The notes: generated by a model from the sequence alone, not told the origin. A stretch of 64,000 nt of DNA from Ardenticatenaceae bacterium (GCA_020634435.1 JACKBS010000005.1:744001-808000); one strand, 5' to 3'. Numbered from the stretch's first letter, positions 50,864 to 58,819 are shown. Numbers and translations are program-made.

Positions 50864-52309
50864 ATGAATAAGCGAGCAGTGAGTATCATTCTTTTAGCAA
50901 TCGTTTTTTGTTTGGGGGTATTCGCCCTGAAAGGAGGTCGGCAGCTCCTGGCGGAGGTGGCCGATGTGAGCAGCGGCGCACCATCGCTCATTAGCTACCA
51001 GGGCTATCTGGCCGACAGCGGCGGTACCCCGTTGAGCAATGGCAATTACGCCATGAGTTTTGCCATCTACACGGCATCCAGCGGCGGCAGCAAAGTTTGG
51101 GAAGAATCCCAATCGAGCGTGGCCGTGGGTGGTGGTTATTTTTCGGTTTTGCTAGGCAGCGGCAGCTGCACCACGGGCTGTCCGTTGGGGGCCAGCACAT
51201 TTAGCGGCACAACCCGTTACCTGCAAACCAGCGTCACCACGGGCAGCGGCACGACCACCTTCCCCCGGCAGCAGCTAGCGGCCGTTCCTTTTGCCCTGCA
51301 AGCCACCGAAGCCCAAACGATGGCCTGGTCTGGCTTAACCTCGGTACCCTCAGGCTTTGCCGATGGCACAGACGATGGAGCGACGTATCAGCACGTAGTG
51401 ACCGTGGCCAAGAGCGGCGGCGACTTTACCTCAGTGGCCAGCGCGATGAACAGCATCACCGACTCTTCTTCGACCAATCGGTACCTGGTGCGAGTGATGC
51501 CCGGTGTCTATACGGAAACCAGCCTGGTAACGGTGAAATCGTATGTTCACGTACGCGGGTCGGGGCCAAACGCCACGGTGATTACCTCCAGCCGCAGCAG
51601 CAGCACGCCTAGCAATGCCTCGGCCACGGTAGATTTGTTGGATAACGGCCGTATTTCCAACATAACCGTGCGCAACACCGGCACCGGCACCTACGGCATC
51701 GCTCTTTACAGTGCCGAGACCAGCCGGGATGCCGTGGTGGATAACGTGGAAGCGGAGGCTATTGGGGCAGGCGGTACGGGGCATTATGCCGCTTACTGGA
51801 ACGACGCCGAAGCGACGATTCGCAACAGCAGTTTGTTTGCTGGTGGGGCAGTGGGGTTTGGAACGGCCGTTAATGCTGGATTTGGTAGTGTCAATATCAG
51901 CGGCGGCTTTCCCCAGGCACTCATCGAGAACAGCAAGCTGATCGGCGGCAGCAACAATTTTAACGAGAACTGCAACGATCCCACGGGCACGGGCTTTGGC
52001 ATGCAGCTGAGCAACTCCTCGCCGCAAGTGCGCTACAGCTACATTTGCGGCGGCCATCGCGGCATCGCTGTATACACCAACGGCAACGCAATCGTAGAGA
52101 GCAGCAGCCTGAAGGTTAGCACATCCGGCAGCGCCTTTTTGTTCGAGATTTCGGCCTCGGGCAGCATCTCGGTGGCCAACTCCGGCATTAGCTACCTGGG
52201 CAATAAGTTTACGGGGGCGGGCACCGGCCTACGTTGCGTGGGTAATTACAATCTGGGAACCTGGGCCGCTTTGAGCAATGGCACCACGGCTGCCGCTGCC
52301 TGTAACTAA
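50864..52309 (+). CDS. Secreted right-handed beta-helix / pectinesterase-like protein
   Basis: 481 residues from ATG 50864 (GGAGG site). The signal peptide is SIILLAIVFCLGVFAL. Residues ~35-150 are a domain found in front of many Chloroflexi surface proteins (SYQGYLADSGGTPLSNGNYAMSF..FPRQQLAAVPFALQA). From ~175 it resembles pectinesterase-like beta-helices: VTVAKSGGDFTSVASAMNSI, VRVMPGVYTE, VHVRGSGPNATVI, followed by many short strands with N/S/G turns. Catalytic residues of true pectinesterases are not recognisable, so it may bind rather than cut glycans. Confidence 0.75.
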   Translation: MNKRAVSIILLAIVFCLGVFALKGGRQLLAEVADVSSGAPSLISYQGYLADSGGTPLSNGNYAMSFAIYTASSGGSKVWEESQSSVAVGGGYFSVLLGSGSCTTGCPLGASTFSGTTRYLQTSVTTGSGTTTFPRQQLAAVPFALQATEAQTMAWSGLTSVPSGFADGTDDGATYQHVVTVAKSGGDFTSVASAMNSITDSSSTNRYLVRVMPGVYTETSLVTVKSYVHVRGSGPNATVITSSRSSSTPSNASATVDLLDNGRISNITVRNTGTGTYGIALYSAETSRDAVVDNVEAEAIGAGGTGHYAAYWNDAEATIRNSSLFAGGAVGFGTAVNAGFGSVNISGGFPQALIENSKLIGGSNNFNENCNDPTGTGFGMQLSNSSPQVRYSYICGGHRGIAVYTNGNAIVESSSLKVSTSGSAFLFEISASGSISVANSGISYLGNKFTGAGTGLRCVGNYNLGTWAALSNGTTAAAACN

Positions 52310-52328
52310 GGCAAAGGAGCCAAATAAC

Positions 52329-52625
52329 ATGAAAGCTCGAAGCAAGAAGCAACTACTCATTTGGGGCTGCCTGACGCTTTTGCTACTGTTCTCGGTGGGA
52401 TTGGCACTGGCAGGCGGCACCTTGACGGTACGCGACACCATAACAGGCGGAGGTGGACAGGTGAGCCAGAACGGACTGACTTTGCAAACGGCCGTTGGCC
52501 AGCCAGCCGTCGGAGCCGTACAAAATGGATCAACGCTGTGCAGCGGTTTCCTCTGCGACGCTGAAGCTCCAGGGACCACCAGTGGCAGCGGGAACAACCT
52601 GTATTTGCCGTTTATCGTTCGCTAG
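52329..52625 (+). CDS. Small secreted protein ending in YLPFIVR
   Basis: 98 residues from ATG 52329 (AAGGAG site). Signal peptide (LLIWGCLTLLLLFSVGLALA) cleaved near 27. The mature part is a short beta-rich domain: TLTVRDTITGGGGQVSQNGLTLQTAVGQPAVG. It ends with a Ser/Gly/Asn linker and NLYLPFIVR. I recall the final pattern (aromatic-LP-hydrophobic-basic at the very C-terminus) from many secreted Chloroflexi proteins, and it may be a sorting or anchoring signal. It lies 17 bp after the beta-helix gene, so the two are probably one unit. Confidence 0.7.
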   Translation: MKARSKKQLLIWGCLTLLLLFSVGLALAGGTLTVRDTITGGGGQVSQNGLTLQTAVGQPAVGAVQNGSTLCSGFLCDAEAPGTTSGSGNNLYLPFIVR

Positions 52626-52648
52626 ATTGAACCAGAATAGATTGACAT

Positions 52649-52685
52649 AAAAAAGGCGAGGCGCTTTTGCACCTCGCCTTTTTCT
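52649..52685. terminator. Bidirectional terminator
   Basis: AAGGCGAGG (52653-52661) mirrors CCTCGCCTT (52672-52680), flanked by an A-run and a T-run. It lies between convergent genes and works on either strand. Confidence 0.88.
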
Positions 52686-52701
52686 TTTGTTTAGGCAGGT
52701 G

Positions 52702-53337
52702 TTAGTTGTTCAGGGTAATGATTTGTCGCTCCAGAGCAGCGGTAACGGCCGCCGTCCGATCGTCCACGCCCAGCTTGTTGAAGATGTGGATGAGATGCGT
52801 CTTCACGGTGGCCGTGCTGATGTGCAATTCCTTACCGATGGCCCGATTGCTGGCCCCTTTGGCCACCAGCTGCAATACCTCAATTTCGCGGGCGCTCAGG
52901 TTTTCTTCGGCGGGGGCACGCATGCGGGTCATGAGGCGGGCGGCGACGGCCGGGGCCAGCACTGATTCGCCGTTGGCGGCGGCGCGAATGGCGCGGTACA
53001 GCTCTTCGCGGGGGGTGTCTTTCAGAAGGTAGCCGGTGGCCCCCGCTTCGATAGCCCGCAAAATGTCGGCGTCGCTGTCGTAGGTGGTGAGGACGAGGAT
53101 GTTGGCAGACGGCCGTTTCCCCTTTATCGCCCCAATCGCCGTCACCCCATCCATGCCCGGCATCCGCAAATCCATCAGGATCACATCCGGGATGTGCTCG
53201 GCATCCAGCCGCAGCGCTTCAGAGCCATCCGTCGCGGTGGCCACCACGTCAAAATCCGGCTGCCCGGCCAGCATCCCGGCCAGCCCTTCCCGCACTACGG
53301 GGTGATCGTCTACCAAAATCAAGCGTATTGTGTCCAT
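52702..53337 (-). CDS. NarL/LuxR-family response regulator
   Basis: 211 residues from ATG 53337 (53349 is possible). Receiver: LVDDHPVVREG (~6-16), aspartate in VILMDLRMPG (~53) and lysine in YLLKDTP (~103). LuxR-type HTH at the end (LSAREIEVLQLVAKGASNRAIGKELHISTATVKTHLIHIFNKL). It is the last gene of the operon with two histidine kinases and an ABC exporter. It probably controls that operon, perhaps through the palindromes near 58730-58756. Confidence 0.92.
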   Translation of the reverse strand: MDTIRLILVDDHPVVREGLAGMLAGQPDFDVVATATDGSEALRLDAEHIPDVILMDLRMPGMDGVTAIGAIKGKRPSANILVLTTYDSDADILRAIEAGATGYLLKDTPREELYRAIRAAANGESVLAPAVAARLMTRMRAPAEENLSAREIEVLQLVAKGASNRAIGKELHISTATVKTHLIHIFNKLGVDDRTAAVTAALERQIITLNN

Positions 53338-53349
53338 TTTGTGTCCCAT

Positions 53350-53378
53350 GTAGAGACGTTGCAATGCAACGTCTCTAC
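53350..53378. repeat. GTAGAGACGTTGC palindrome
   Basis: GTAGAGACGTTGC (53350-53362) and its exact complement (53366-53378) flank AAT. It fills the whole 37-bp gap between the second kinase and the regulator and supplies the kinase stop (TAG). The same palindrome is a familiar dispersed repeat in cyanobacteria and some other bacteria, by memory. Confidence 0.8.
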
Positions 53379-54598
53379 GTGATTGGTATTGAAATAACCA
53401 GCGTTGTTCCACCGTCTGGTTCGCTTTCTAGCAGCAGTTCGCCGCCAAATTGGGCCGCCCGTTCGCGCATGGCTTGCAGGCCAAAGCCGCCGCCAAAGGG
53501 GGATGGCTTAGCCCCGTTCAGCCCCACGCCATCATCCTGCACATCCAGCAGCACCGTGTCGCCCATGTAGGAGAGCGTCACACTGACGGTTTGCGCCTGG
53601 GCGTGCTTGTGAATGTTGGCCAGCGCCTCTTGCGTGGCCCGCAGCAAGGTCACGTCCACATCGGGATGCAGTGGCAGCGGCGTGCCGGTGGTTTGCATAT
53701 TGGCCGCGATGCCGTGCTGCTGGCTCCAGCGATCTACCGTGCGGGCCAGCGCGGCCGGCAGCGAATTATTTTCCAAGGATTCCGGGCGCAAATCGGCTAC
53801 CACGCGGCGGGCTTCCTGCAAATTATGCCGCGCTGTTTCTTTGGCCTGCTGGATTTGATGGGCCGTTTCGCTGGCTGGCTCAGAAATCGTCTGTTCGGCC
53901 GTTTCCAGATGCATGATGATACTGATGAAGCCCTGAGCCAACGTGTCATGAATCTCGTGAGCCAGGCGCTGCCGCTCGGCCAGCACGCCTGCCCTGCGTT
54001 CCGCCTCGGCTAGCTCAGCCTGCGTCTCTTGAAGCTGGTCTAGCAGCAAACGCCGCTCCTCGCCTTTACGGATGATGGCATGAATCCAGGCCCCCAGCAC
54101 CACGCTGGCCAGGCCCATCAGCAAATAAATCAAGCCAAGCTGCCAGGAAAAGTCGCTGCCAGAGCCAATCGTCTCGTTATAGGCCATGAGTCCAGCGACC
54201 ACAATGGCCCCTACCGAGGCGTATCGCAGTGGCAAGGCAACGTAAATTTGGCTAAAGAGACCGAATAGCACCAGGTAGTAAAGTGGGCTGATACGGACAA
54301 GCATATACCAGGCGATGATGCTGAAAATAATGTAAGGGAGCGCAAACCGCAGCGGGGCACGGCCGTTTTCAGACTGGTAACCCACTCCTTGCACAACTAG
54401 ATGGATGAAAAGGACGAGCAGGCAAAGCGTTAGCCCCAGAACTCGCTGGTTTTGGCTCTGATCCTCAATTTGCCAACCGATGATGGCGGCAACGGCCGTT
54501 GCCAACACAAACAGCGCCGACCACAACACCTGGAACCGCCGCCAGAAATGGCTATGCTGTTCCCCATCTGCCTGAACGCGGGCGAGAACATCGCTCAT
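53375..54598 (-). CDS. Membrane sensor histidine kinase, NarL-type
   Basis: 407 residues. About six membrane segments (~25-180) are followed by a short coiled coil, then HisKA_3 with ERQRLAHEIHDTLAQGF (phosphorylated histidine ~220) and an ATPase domain (VQDDGVGLNGAKPSPFGGGFGL ~355-376). Its start overlaps the previous kinase stop by four bases. The stop codon comes from the palindrome at 53350. With two kinases and one regulator, both may phosphorylate the same partner or form a mixed dimer. Confidence 0.9.
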   Translation of the reverse strand: MSDVLARVQADGEQHSHFWRRFQVLWSALFVLATAVAAIIGWQIEDQSQNQRVLGLTLCLLVLFIHLVVQGVGYQSENGRAPLRFALPYIIFSIIAWYMLVRISPLYYLVLFGLFSQIYVALPLRYASVGAIVVAGLMAYNETIGSGSDFSWQLGLIYLLMGLASVVLGAWIHAIIRKGEERRLLLDQLQETQAELAEAERRAGVLAERQRLAHEIHDTLAQGFISIIMHLETAEQTISEPASETAHQIQQAKETARHNLQEARRVVADLRPESLENNSLPAALARTVDRWSQQHGIAANMQTTGTPLPLHPDVDVTLLRATQEALANIHKHAQAQTVSVTLSYMGDTVLLDVQDDGVGLNGAKPSPFGGGFGLQAMRERAAQFGGELLLESEPDGGTTLVISIPIT

Positions 54599-56256
54599 TT
54601 GCCAGACCCTCCATCTGCCAACGGCAGCGAAATCGAAAGCGTTGTGCCCTCGCCTGGTTCACTTTCCACAAACAGTTCGCCGCCCAATTGGGCCACGCGC
54701 TCGCGCATGGCTACCAGACCGAAACCGCCGCTGGTCAGGCCGTCGGGCGTGGTTGCCTGCTGCGGCAAGCCGACACCATCGTCTTCCACATCCAAAATGA
54801 CTGTATCGCCCAGGTAGGAGAGGGTGATGCAGGCGGCGGTGGCCTGGGCATGTTTGCGCACGTTGGCCAGCGCCTCCTGGCTGCTGCGCAGCAGGGTCAC
54901 TTCCACCTGGGGATGCAGCGGCTGGATGTCGCCCGTCACTTTGAATTCCGCATCCACGCCGCTGTGGGCCGACCACTGTTCCACGACACGGCCGATTGCT
55001 TGATCAAACGGGGTGCTTTCCAGCAGTTCCGGGCGCAAATCATCCACCACGCGGCGAGCCTGAGCCAGACTGTCGCGAGCGGTGGTGCGGGCTTGATCGA
55101 GGTGCCGCTCGGTCACCTCCAGATCGGTGGGCAGGGCTTGTTCGGCTGCTTCCAAATGCATGACGATGCTGGTGAAGCCCTGGGCCAGCGTGTCGTGAAT
55201 GTCTCTGGCTAAGCGCTGCCGTTCACGGAGAACGGCCGTTTCCTGAGCCTGAGCCACCAAGCGCAAATTCTCTAGCACCAGGGCCACCTGGGCGGCAATC
55301 GTCACAAAATCCTGCTCGCTGCTGCGCGACAAACCGCCGCTGGCGGGGGAGGTGATGGTGAGCAAGCCTACCCAACTGCCGCTGGGCGTCACCAGCGGGA
55401 TGAGCAGCGCTGAACGCGCCCCGAGCGCTTCCCAGCTTTGCTTTTCGGCGGCGGGCAGCTCAATCGCTTTGATTTGCAGACTGTCATCCGGGGAAAGTTG
55501 GCTGAGGGAACCTGTCGTGTCAGATGTAAGCTGCAAACCGGGCTGCCAACTGTCGTCTTGTTTGGCACTCCAGGCGGCGAGGAGGGAAACGGCCGTTGGC
55601 CGTCCGCCAGTCCCTTGCAGCAAAATTTCCCACAAGCCAATCTGGCTCACGTTGGCCATGGCTAAATGTTCCCCAATGGCATTCACGATTGCTTGCGGCG
55701 TGGGCGCATGGCCAATCGCCTGGCTGGTGAGATAAACGCGCTGCTGCACCGCCAACACTTTTTGGCTGCGCCAGGCACCAATCCAACCCGCCAACATCGG
55801 CACGGGCAAGAAGGTGAAAATAGTGAAATCAAAAAAGAAGGCGAGTGGTACCCCGGCAAAGAGGGCGACTTGCAAGGCGGCGGCAATGCCGCTGACCACG
55901 CCGATGAGCAGGCCATACCAGGTAACGGCCGTTCCTTGCCGTTTGCACACCCAAAAAGCCACCAAAATCGTGACAAAAAATTGGGAAACCGGCGAGGCAT
56001 ATGTGCCGATGAGCGTCGCGCCACGGGCAACTGCTTCGGTGGTCGCTTCGGGCGATTGCAAATCCACGGAAACGATGGAGGCGTAAATGGAAATGATGGT
56101 GCCGATCACCACCACGTTGATCAGCGCCACGGAGAAACCGGGGAAGATTACCCACGGCCATTTCACATCGCGCAGCTCGGCCAGCCAAGTTTTTAGGCGG
56201 TGGCTGAGCGGGGATGTGGTGGGGGAAACGGCCGTTTGCTCGGTCATGATGTGCAT
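54595..56256 (-). CDS. Membrane sensor histidine kinase with GAF domain, NarL-type
   Basis: 553 residues. Four or five membrane segments (~30-165), a GAF domain (~185-330), and HisKA_3 with ERQRLARDIHDTLAQGF (histidine ~352). The ATPase end has VEDDGVGLPQQATTPDGLTSGGFGL (~495-520). It closely resembles the next kinase in the last ~220 residues, suggesting duplication followed by change of the input domains. It is 136 bp after the ABC permease gene. Confidence 0.9.
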   Translation of the reverse strand: MHIMTEQTAVSPTTSPLSHRLKTWLAELRDVKWPWVIFPGFSVALINVVVIGTIISIYASIVSVDLQSPEATTEAVARGATLIGTYASPVSQFFVTILVAFWVCKRQGTAVTWYGLLIGVVSGIAAALQVALFAGVPLAFFFDFTIFTFLPVPMLAGWIGAWRSQKVLAVQQRVYLTSQAIGHAPTPQAIVNAIGEHLAMANVSQIGLWEILLQGTGGRPTAVSLLAAWSAKQDDSWQPGLQLTSDTTGSLSQLSPDDSLQIKAIELPAAEKQSWEALGARSALLIPLVTPSGSWVGLLTITSPASGGLSRSSEQDFVTIAAQVALVLENLRLVAQAQETAVLRERQRLARDIHDTLAQGFTSIVMHLEAAEQALPTDLEVTERHLDQARTTARDSLAQARRVVDDLRPELLESTPFDQAIGRVVEQWSAHSGVDAEFKVTGDIQPLHPQVEVTLLRSSQEALANVRKHAQATAACITLSYLGDTVILDVEDDGVGLPQQATTPDGLTSGGFGLVAMRERVAQLGGELFVESEPGEGTTLSISLPLADGGSGK

Positions 56257-56302
56257 GATTATAACCTACGCTTCTGCTCTCGATAACTCAATTCAAAAAA
56301 GG

Positions 56303-56388
56303 AACACAGAGCGGCACGGAGAAGCCACAGAGTTACGCAGAGAATTCTCTGTGTAACTCCGTTTTCCTCTGTGAAACTCTGCGTTCCA
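56303..56388. repeat. CACAGAG-type repeat with 30-bp near-palindrome
   Basis: GAGTTACGCAGAGAA (56330-56344) pairs with TTCTCTGTGTAACTC (56345-56359) with one mismatch, centred on GAATTC. Outer GGAACACAGAG/CTCTGCGTTCC arms (56301-56388) extend it. It fills the gap between the ABC permease and first kinase. Confidence 0.7.
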
Positions 56389-56392
56389 AAAA

Positions 56393-57130
56393 CTATTCCC
56401 AACGAAACATCCGCACCGAAACGGCACCCGCCACGATGGTCATGCCGATGATGACGGCAATCGGGGTGAAGCTCCAGGTGTTGCTGTACCAGACGTCCTT
56501 GAGCAAATTGACCACATGCGTTAGCGGCAGGAAGTTGCCGATGGTGACCAAATTATCTGGCAAAATCTCGCGCGGCAGGCCAGCGCCGGATAGGAACAAC
56601 ATCGGGTAAAGCAGGGCCATGCCAACGGCCGTTGCCGTGTTGGCATTGGGCAAAACGCTGGCGAGCAAAAAGCCAACCGCCAAAAAGCCCACGTTGCCCA
56701 GCAAGAAGGCCACGATGATGGCCGGGATGTTCACCGGCAGCGTCATGTCGTACACCAGCACGCCCGCAATAATTAAAACGGCCGAACCAATCACCGAAAT
56801 CAGCGTGTGCACCAGGATGCGTGCGCCCAGCAGCGTTTGTGGTCGCAGCGGAGTGGCCCGATAGCGACGCAGCACGCCCAGCTCCCGGTAGGTCGCCAGG
56901 CCAATCGGCAGGCTCATCATGCCCGTGGTGGCAATCACCATCGCAATGTAGCCGGGCACCGAGTTGTCCACGTTGCCCCGCCCGCCCAAAAATTCAGACG
57001 GTTCATTGCCGTAAATGCTGCCAAACAGAAACAAAATCAAAACCGGGAAAACCAGCGTAAAGAAAGTCGCGATTGGTTCCCGCAGGGCGAGTTTAAATTC
57101 CACCCAGGTCATTTTTCGTAAAGCATTCAT
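56393..57130 (-). CDS. ABC-2 type exporter permease
   Basis: 245 residues with six membrane segments and the ABC-2 motif region (VLRRYRATPLRPQTLLGARILVHTL, ~88-112). GAGLPREILPDNL near 195 precedes the last helices. Partner of the ATPase encoded upstream. Such single-permease exporters with NarL-type kinases often confer resistance to antibiotics or lipids (as in DesKR- and LiaRS-linked systems); this is inference from context. Confidence 0.88.
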   Translation of the reverse strand: MNALRKMTWVEFKLALREPIATFFTLVFPVLILFLFGSIYGNEPSEFLGGRGNVDNSVPGYIAMVIATTGMMSLPIGLATYRELGVLRRYRATPLRPQTLLGARILVHTLISVIGSAVLIIAGVLVYDMTLPVNIPAIIVAFLLGNVGFLAVGFLLASVLPNANTATAVGMALLYPMLFLSGAGLPREILPDNLVTIGNFLPLTHVVNLLKDVWYSNTWSFTPIAVIIGMTIVAGAVSVRMFRWE

Positions 57131-57143
57131 CAGATTTCCTTTT

Positions 57144-57212
57144 AGTTGATAGTGGCTGGTGGTTAGTGGCTAATGAATTTCGGATTCGACTAACCACTAA
57201 AACTAACCACTA
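57144..57212. repeat. CTAACCAC-type repeats between ABC genes
   Basis: GGTTAGTGG (57161-57169) is answered by two CTAACCACTA copies (57190-57199 and 57203-57212). The same word appears at 18891-18898. Confidence 0.5.
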
Positions 57213-57214
57213 GC

Positions 57215-58123
57215 TCAATTTCGGATGCTGCGGCCGGTGAGGGCCAGGAACACATCTTCCAGATTGGCCTGCTCTACGCGCAGGTCGGTGGGGGTGATGT
57301 TGTGTTCGGCGAGGGCCGTAGCCACGTGGGCCAGCAGCGCGCCGTTGCCTTCGACAATGACCTGCTTGCCACGCTGTTCAACGGCCGTTACTCCAGCCAC
57401 CGTGCGCAACGTTTGTGGATCGTAGCCGTTGTAGTTGGTGAACCGCACCCGCGTTTCGGCATGCAGATTTTGGATCAGCGCCTGGGGCGTATCCAGCGCC
57501 ACAATGTTGCCCTGGTCGATGATGGCGATGCGGTCGGCCAGCTCTTCGGCTTCGTCCATGAAGTGCGTCACCAGCACCACGGTTTTGCCCTGGTCACGAA
57601 TGGCGCGGACGGCATCCCAGGTGGCGCGTCGCGCCTGCGGGTCCAGCCCCGTGGTTAGCTCATCCAAAAAGACCAGCTCTGGATCGTTGAGCAAAGCCAG
57701 AGCGATAAACAGACGCTGCTTTTGCCCGCCAGACAGGTTTTTGAAGTTGGCGTTGCGTTTTTCGGCCAGTCCCCAATCTGCCAATAATTTTTCCCAAGGG
57801 ATGGTCTTCTCGTAAAAAGAGCTGTACAGGCTGAGCGCCTCCCACACCTTGAGACGTTCCGGCAAAGCGGCCTGTTGCAGCTGGATGCCGATGCGCTGGC
57901 GCAGCGCGTGCTCATCTTTCTGTGGGTTCAGGCCCAGCACGCGGATGCTGCCGCCATCTGGCTGGCGCAGCCCCATGATCGATTCGACGGTGGTGCTTTT
58001 GCCTGCGCCGTTGGGGCCGACGATGGTGAAAATTTCGCCCTGCTGCACGTTAAAAGAGATGTTATCGACGGCCACGGTGCTGCCGTACTGTTTGTGTAAG
58101 TTTTGTACTTCAATCACGTTCAT
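57215..58123 (-). CDS. ABC exporter ATP-binding protein (DrrA-like)
   Basis: 302 residues. Walker A GPNGAGKSTT (~38), Q loop, signature LSGGQKQRL (~131), Walker B LVFLDELTTGLDP (~151-163, the LDE-L variant) and H loop VTHFMDEAEEL. A C-terminal ~80-residue extension (VRFTNYNGYDPQTLR..) is typical of DrrA-like proteins. It powers the permease encoded 85 bp downstream. Confidence 0.93.
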   Translation of the reverse strand: MNVIEVQNLHKQYGSTVAVDNISFNVQQGEIFTIVGPNGAGKSTTVESIMGLRQPDGGSIRVLGLNPQKDEHALRQRIGIQLQQAALPERLKVWEALSLYSSFYEKTIPWEKLLADWGLAEKRNANFKNLSGGQKQRLFIALALLNDPELVFLDELTTGLDPQARRATWDAVRAIRDQGKTVVLVTHFMDEAEELADRIAIIDQGNIVALDTPQALIQNLHAETRVRFTNYNGYDPQTLRTVAGVTAVEQRGKQVIVEGNGALLAHVATALAEHNITPTDLRVEQANLEDVFLALTGRSIRN

Positions 58124-58157
58124 GATTTACCTCATAGGACCCTATGGGCGCAATTAG

Positions 58158-58197
58158 GTAATTGAGTAATTCGGTAATTACCCAATTACTCAATTAC
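58158..58197. repeat. Perfect 14-bp GTAATTGAGTAATT inverted repeat
   Basis: GTAATTGAGTAATT (58158-58171) and AATTACTCAATTAC (58184-58197) sit between the small membrane-protein gene and the ABC ATPase gene. The arms nearly match the trxB terminator (6038-6073), showing that one repeat family occurs at distant sites. Confidence 0.75.
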
Positions 58198-58222
58198 TCT
58201 CTTATTCAGAGTCGATTATTTG

Positions 58223-58594
58223 TTAGGACCGGTTGCTCAAATACATGGAGATACCGGCAAAGATGAGACCGACAGGCCAAATCATGCTCCAGGTAATTGC
58301 TTCGAAGACAAAGGTGGCGGCGACGAGAATGATGGCTATGCTGGCGATAATGGCTCCGGTGCTGGCTGAGGTGATACGGCCGTTTACCTGATAATCGCAG
58401 TAAATGTTGCGAACAAAAAGGGCTACCGGGATGAACATGAAGAGCACCCACCAGTTGTCAAACTCAAAACCCCCGATGTTGCTGGCAATGAGGCCAACGC
58501 CCACGATGATGAAGATGATGGCCATAATGGTGCTGCTGTTCCACGGACTGTTGTTTTTTTCATTTTCTTTCAGGTCATTCAAATTGTTGCTCAT
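58223..58594 (-). CDS. LiaF-like small membrane protein
   Basis: 123 residues from ATG 58594 (AAGGAG site at good spacing). Charged N-terminus, then four membrane segments: IMAIIFIIVGVGLIASN, WWVLFMFIPVALFV, GAIIASIAIILVAATFVF and MIWPVGLIFAGISMYL. Layout resembles the membrane half of LiaF/PspC-like sensors, which damp or trigger two-component systems on envelope stress. It begins the operon of ABC exporter, two kinases and regulator, which supports that reading. The soluble part of LiaF is missing. Confidence 0.65.
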   Translation of the reverse strand: MSNNLNDLKENEKNNSPWNSSTIMAIIFIIVGVGLIASNIGGFEFDNWWVLFMFIPVALFVRNIYCDYQVNGRITSASTGAIIASIAIILVAATFVFEAITWSMIWPVGLIFAGISMYLSNRS

Positions 58595-58727
58595 GATTCC
58601 GCTCCTTAATTTGTGCGTTTGTTGCTTACCGAACATGGCAACATCGTACAATTTGGGCGCGGCAAAGTAACCCATCGGGCGATGGAATTGTGATTTGCTT
58701 TTGGTGGATTGTGGAATCAGTTGGATG

Positions 58728-58756
58728 GATACGGCCGTATCAACCGATCGGTTGAT
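58728..58756. promoter_or_regulatory. Two adjacent palindromes upstream of the exporter/kinase operon
   Basis: GATACGGCCGTATC (58728-58741) overlaps ATCAACCGATCGGTTGAT (58739-58756), both perfect. They lie 134-162 bp upstream of the first operon gene (58594). The second is the longest uninterrupted palindrome of this kind here and is a candidate operator for the NarL regulator. A match to a known site is not claimed. Confidence 0.45.
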
Positions 58757-58786
58757 TGAGGAGACGGTAATCAGTAAACGGTGATC

Positions 58787-58815
58787 CGTAATCGGTAAAT
58801 TTCACACCGATTACT
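58787..58815. repeat. GTAATCGG hairpin after rsgA
   Basis: GTAATCGG (58788-58795) mirrors CCGATTAC (58807-58814), directly past the rsgA stop (58820, minus strand). The surrounding TAAACGGTGATCCG words resemble text near 17125. Confidence 0.5.
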
Positions 58816-58819
58816 GTGG

